Under the pieces are notes generated by a model that was given only the letters and a program-made list of their open reading frames with translations, was not told where the DNA came from and ran no database searches. Below are positions 32,845-32,883 of a stretch of DNA of 32,883 nucleotides, in pieces. Source of the stretch: Bryobacterales bacterium. GTDB taxonomy: Bacteria; Acidobacteriota; Terriglobia; Bryobacterales; Bryobacteraceae. How positions within the stretch are numbered: the stretch's first letter is position 1; the number at the start of each line of letters is the position of its first letter. The position numbers and the translations under genes are program-made. The stretch covers positions 254-33,136 of the forward strand of contig PMTR01000162.1 in assembly GCA_003167255.1 (NCBI GenBank), read 5' to 3'.

Positions 32845-32883
32845 ATGATCAAGCGCGTAAAAGACACCGGCGGTAGAGTCGAG
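32845..32883 (+). CDS. 5' end of a gene running off the window
   Basis: An ATG at 32845 is preceded by GAGGAG (32834-32839) at 5-nt spacing, a strong ribosome site, and opens a frame MIKRVKDTGGRVE that is still open at the window edge. It diverges from the ZIP transporter gene with a 44-nt gap between starts. Only 13 codons are visible, so no function can be given. Confidence 0.4.
   Translation, partial: MIKRVKDTGGRVE

Overview
The window is high-GC bacterial chromosome, most likely from an acidobacterium of the Bryobacterales/Solibacter group. The clue is content rather than any marker gene: two giant secreted NHL-repeat proteins end in the C-terminal domain known from Solibacter (TIGR03437, 'Soli_cterm'), two TonB-dependent receptors carry an N-terminal carboxypeptidase-regulatory domain, and the gaps hold palindromic intergenic repeats of a kind common in that group. 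This assignment is inference. There are no rRNA or tRNA genes, no CRISPR array and no phage genes.

Left part (1-4447): a flavin reductase-like gene on the minus strand diverges from a tight plus-strand run: HU-type DNA-binding protein (TTG start), membrane site-2 protease, family 2 glycosyltransferase, family 4-like glycosyltransferase and prepilin peptidase. Gaps are 26 and 6 nt, then two overlaps, so this looks like one operon read from a strong sigma70-type promoter at 667-696.

Middle (4478-12364, minus strand): a soluble PAS-histidine kinase-receiver hybrid sits 38 nt upstream of a TonB-dependent receptor. Next comes a secreted two-domain M16 peptidase with two glycine-rich expansions. 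The adjoining gaps contain palindrome clusters and the last ~40 codons of a REP-associated tyrosine transposase (RAYT).

Right-middle (12365-27957, minus strand): a FecR/caspase/TPR protein overlaps by ATGA with a TonB-dependent receptor, followed by two very large paralogous NHL-repeat proteins. The two short gaps in this array carry sequence fossils. One gap holds a third copy of the NHL gene's 3' tail; the other holds the 3' tail of a TonB receptor. The array therefore appears to have collapsed from alternating receptor/NHL units.

Right (28032-32883): an insertion sequence (DUF6788 ORF plus frameshifted DDE transposase, imperfect terminal repeats, perfect 9-bp target duplication) has landed just upstream of the caspase promoter. 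It is followed by a SAM-dependent methyltransferase overlapping a membrane GT39-like glycosyltransferase, a convergent ZIP-family metal transporter, and the first codons of a gene that runs off the window.
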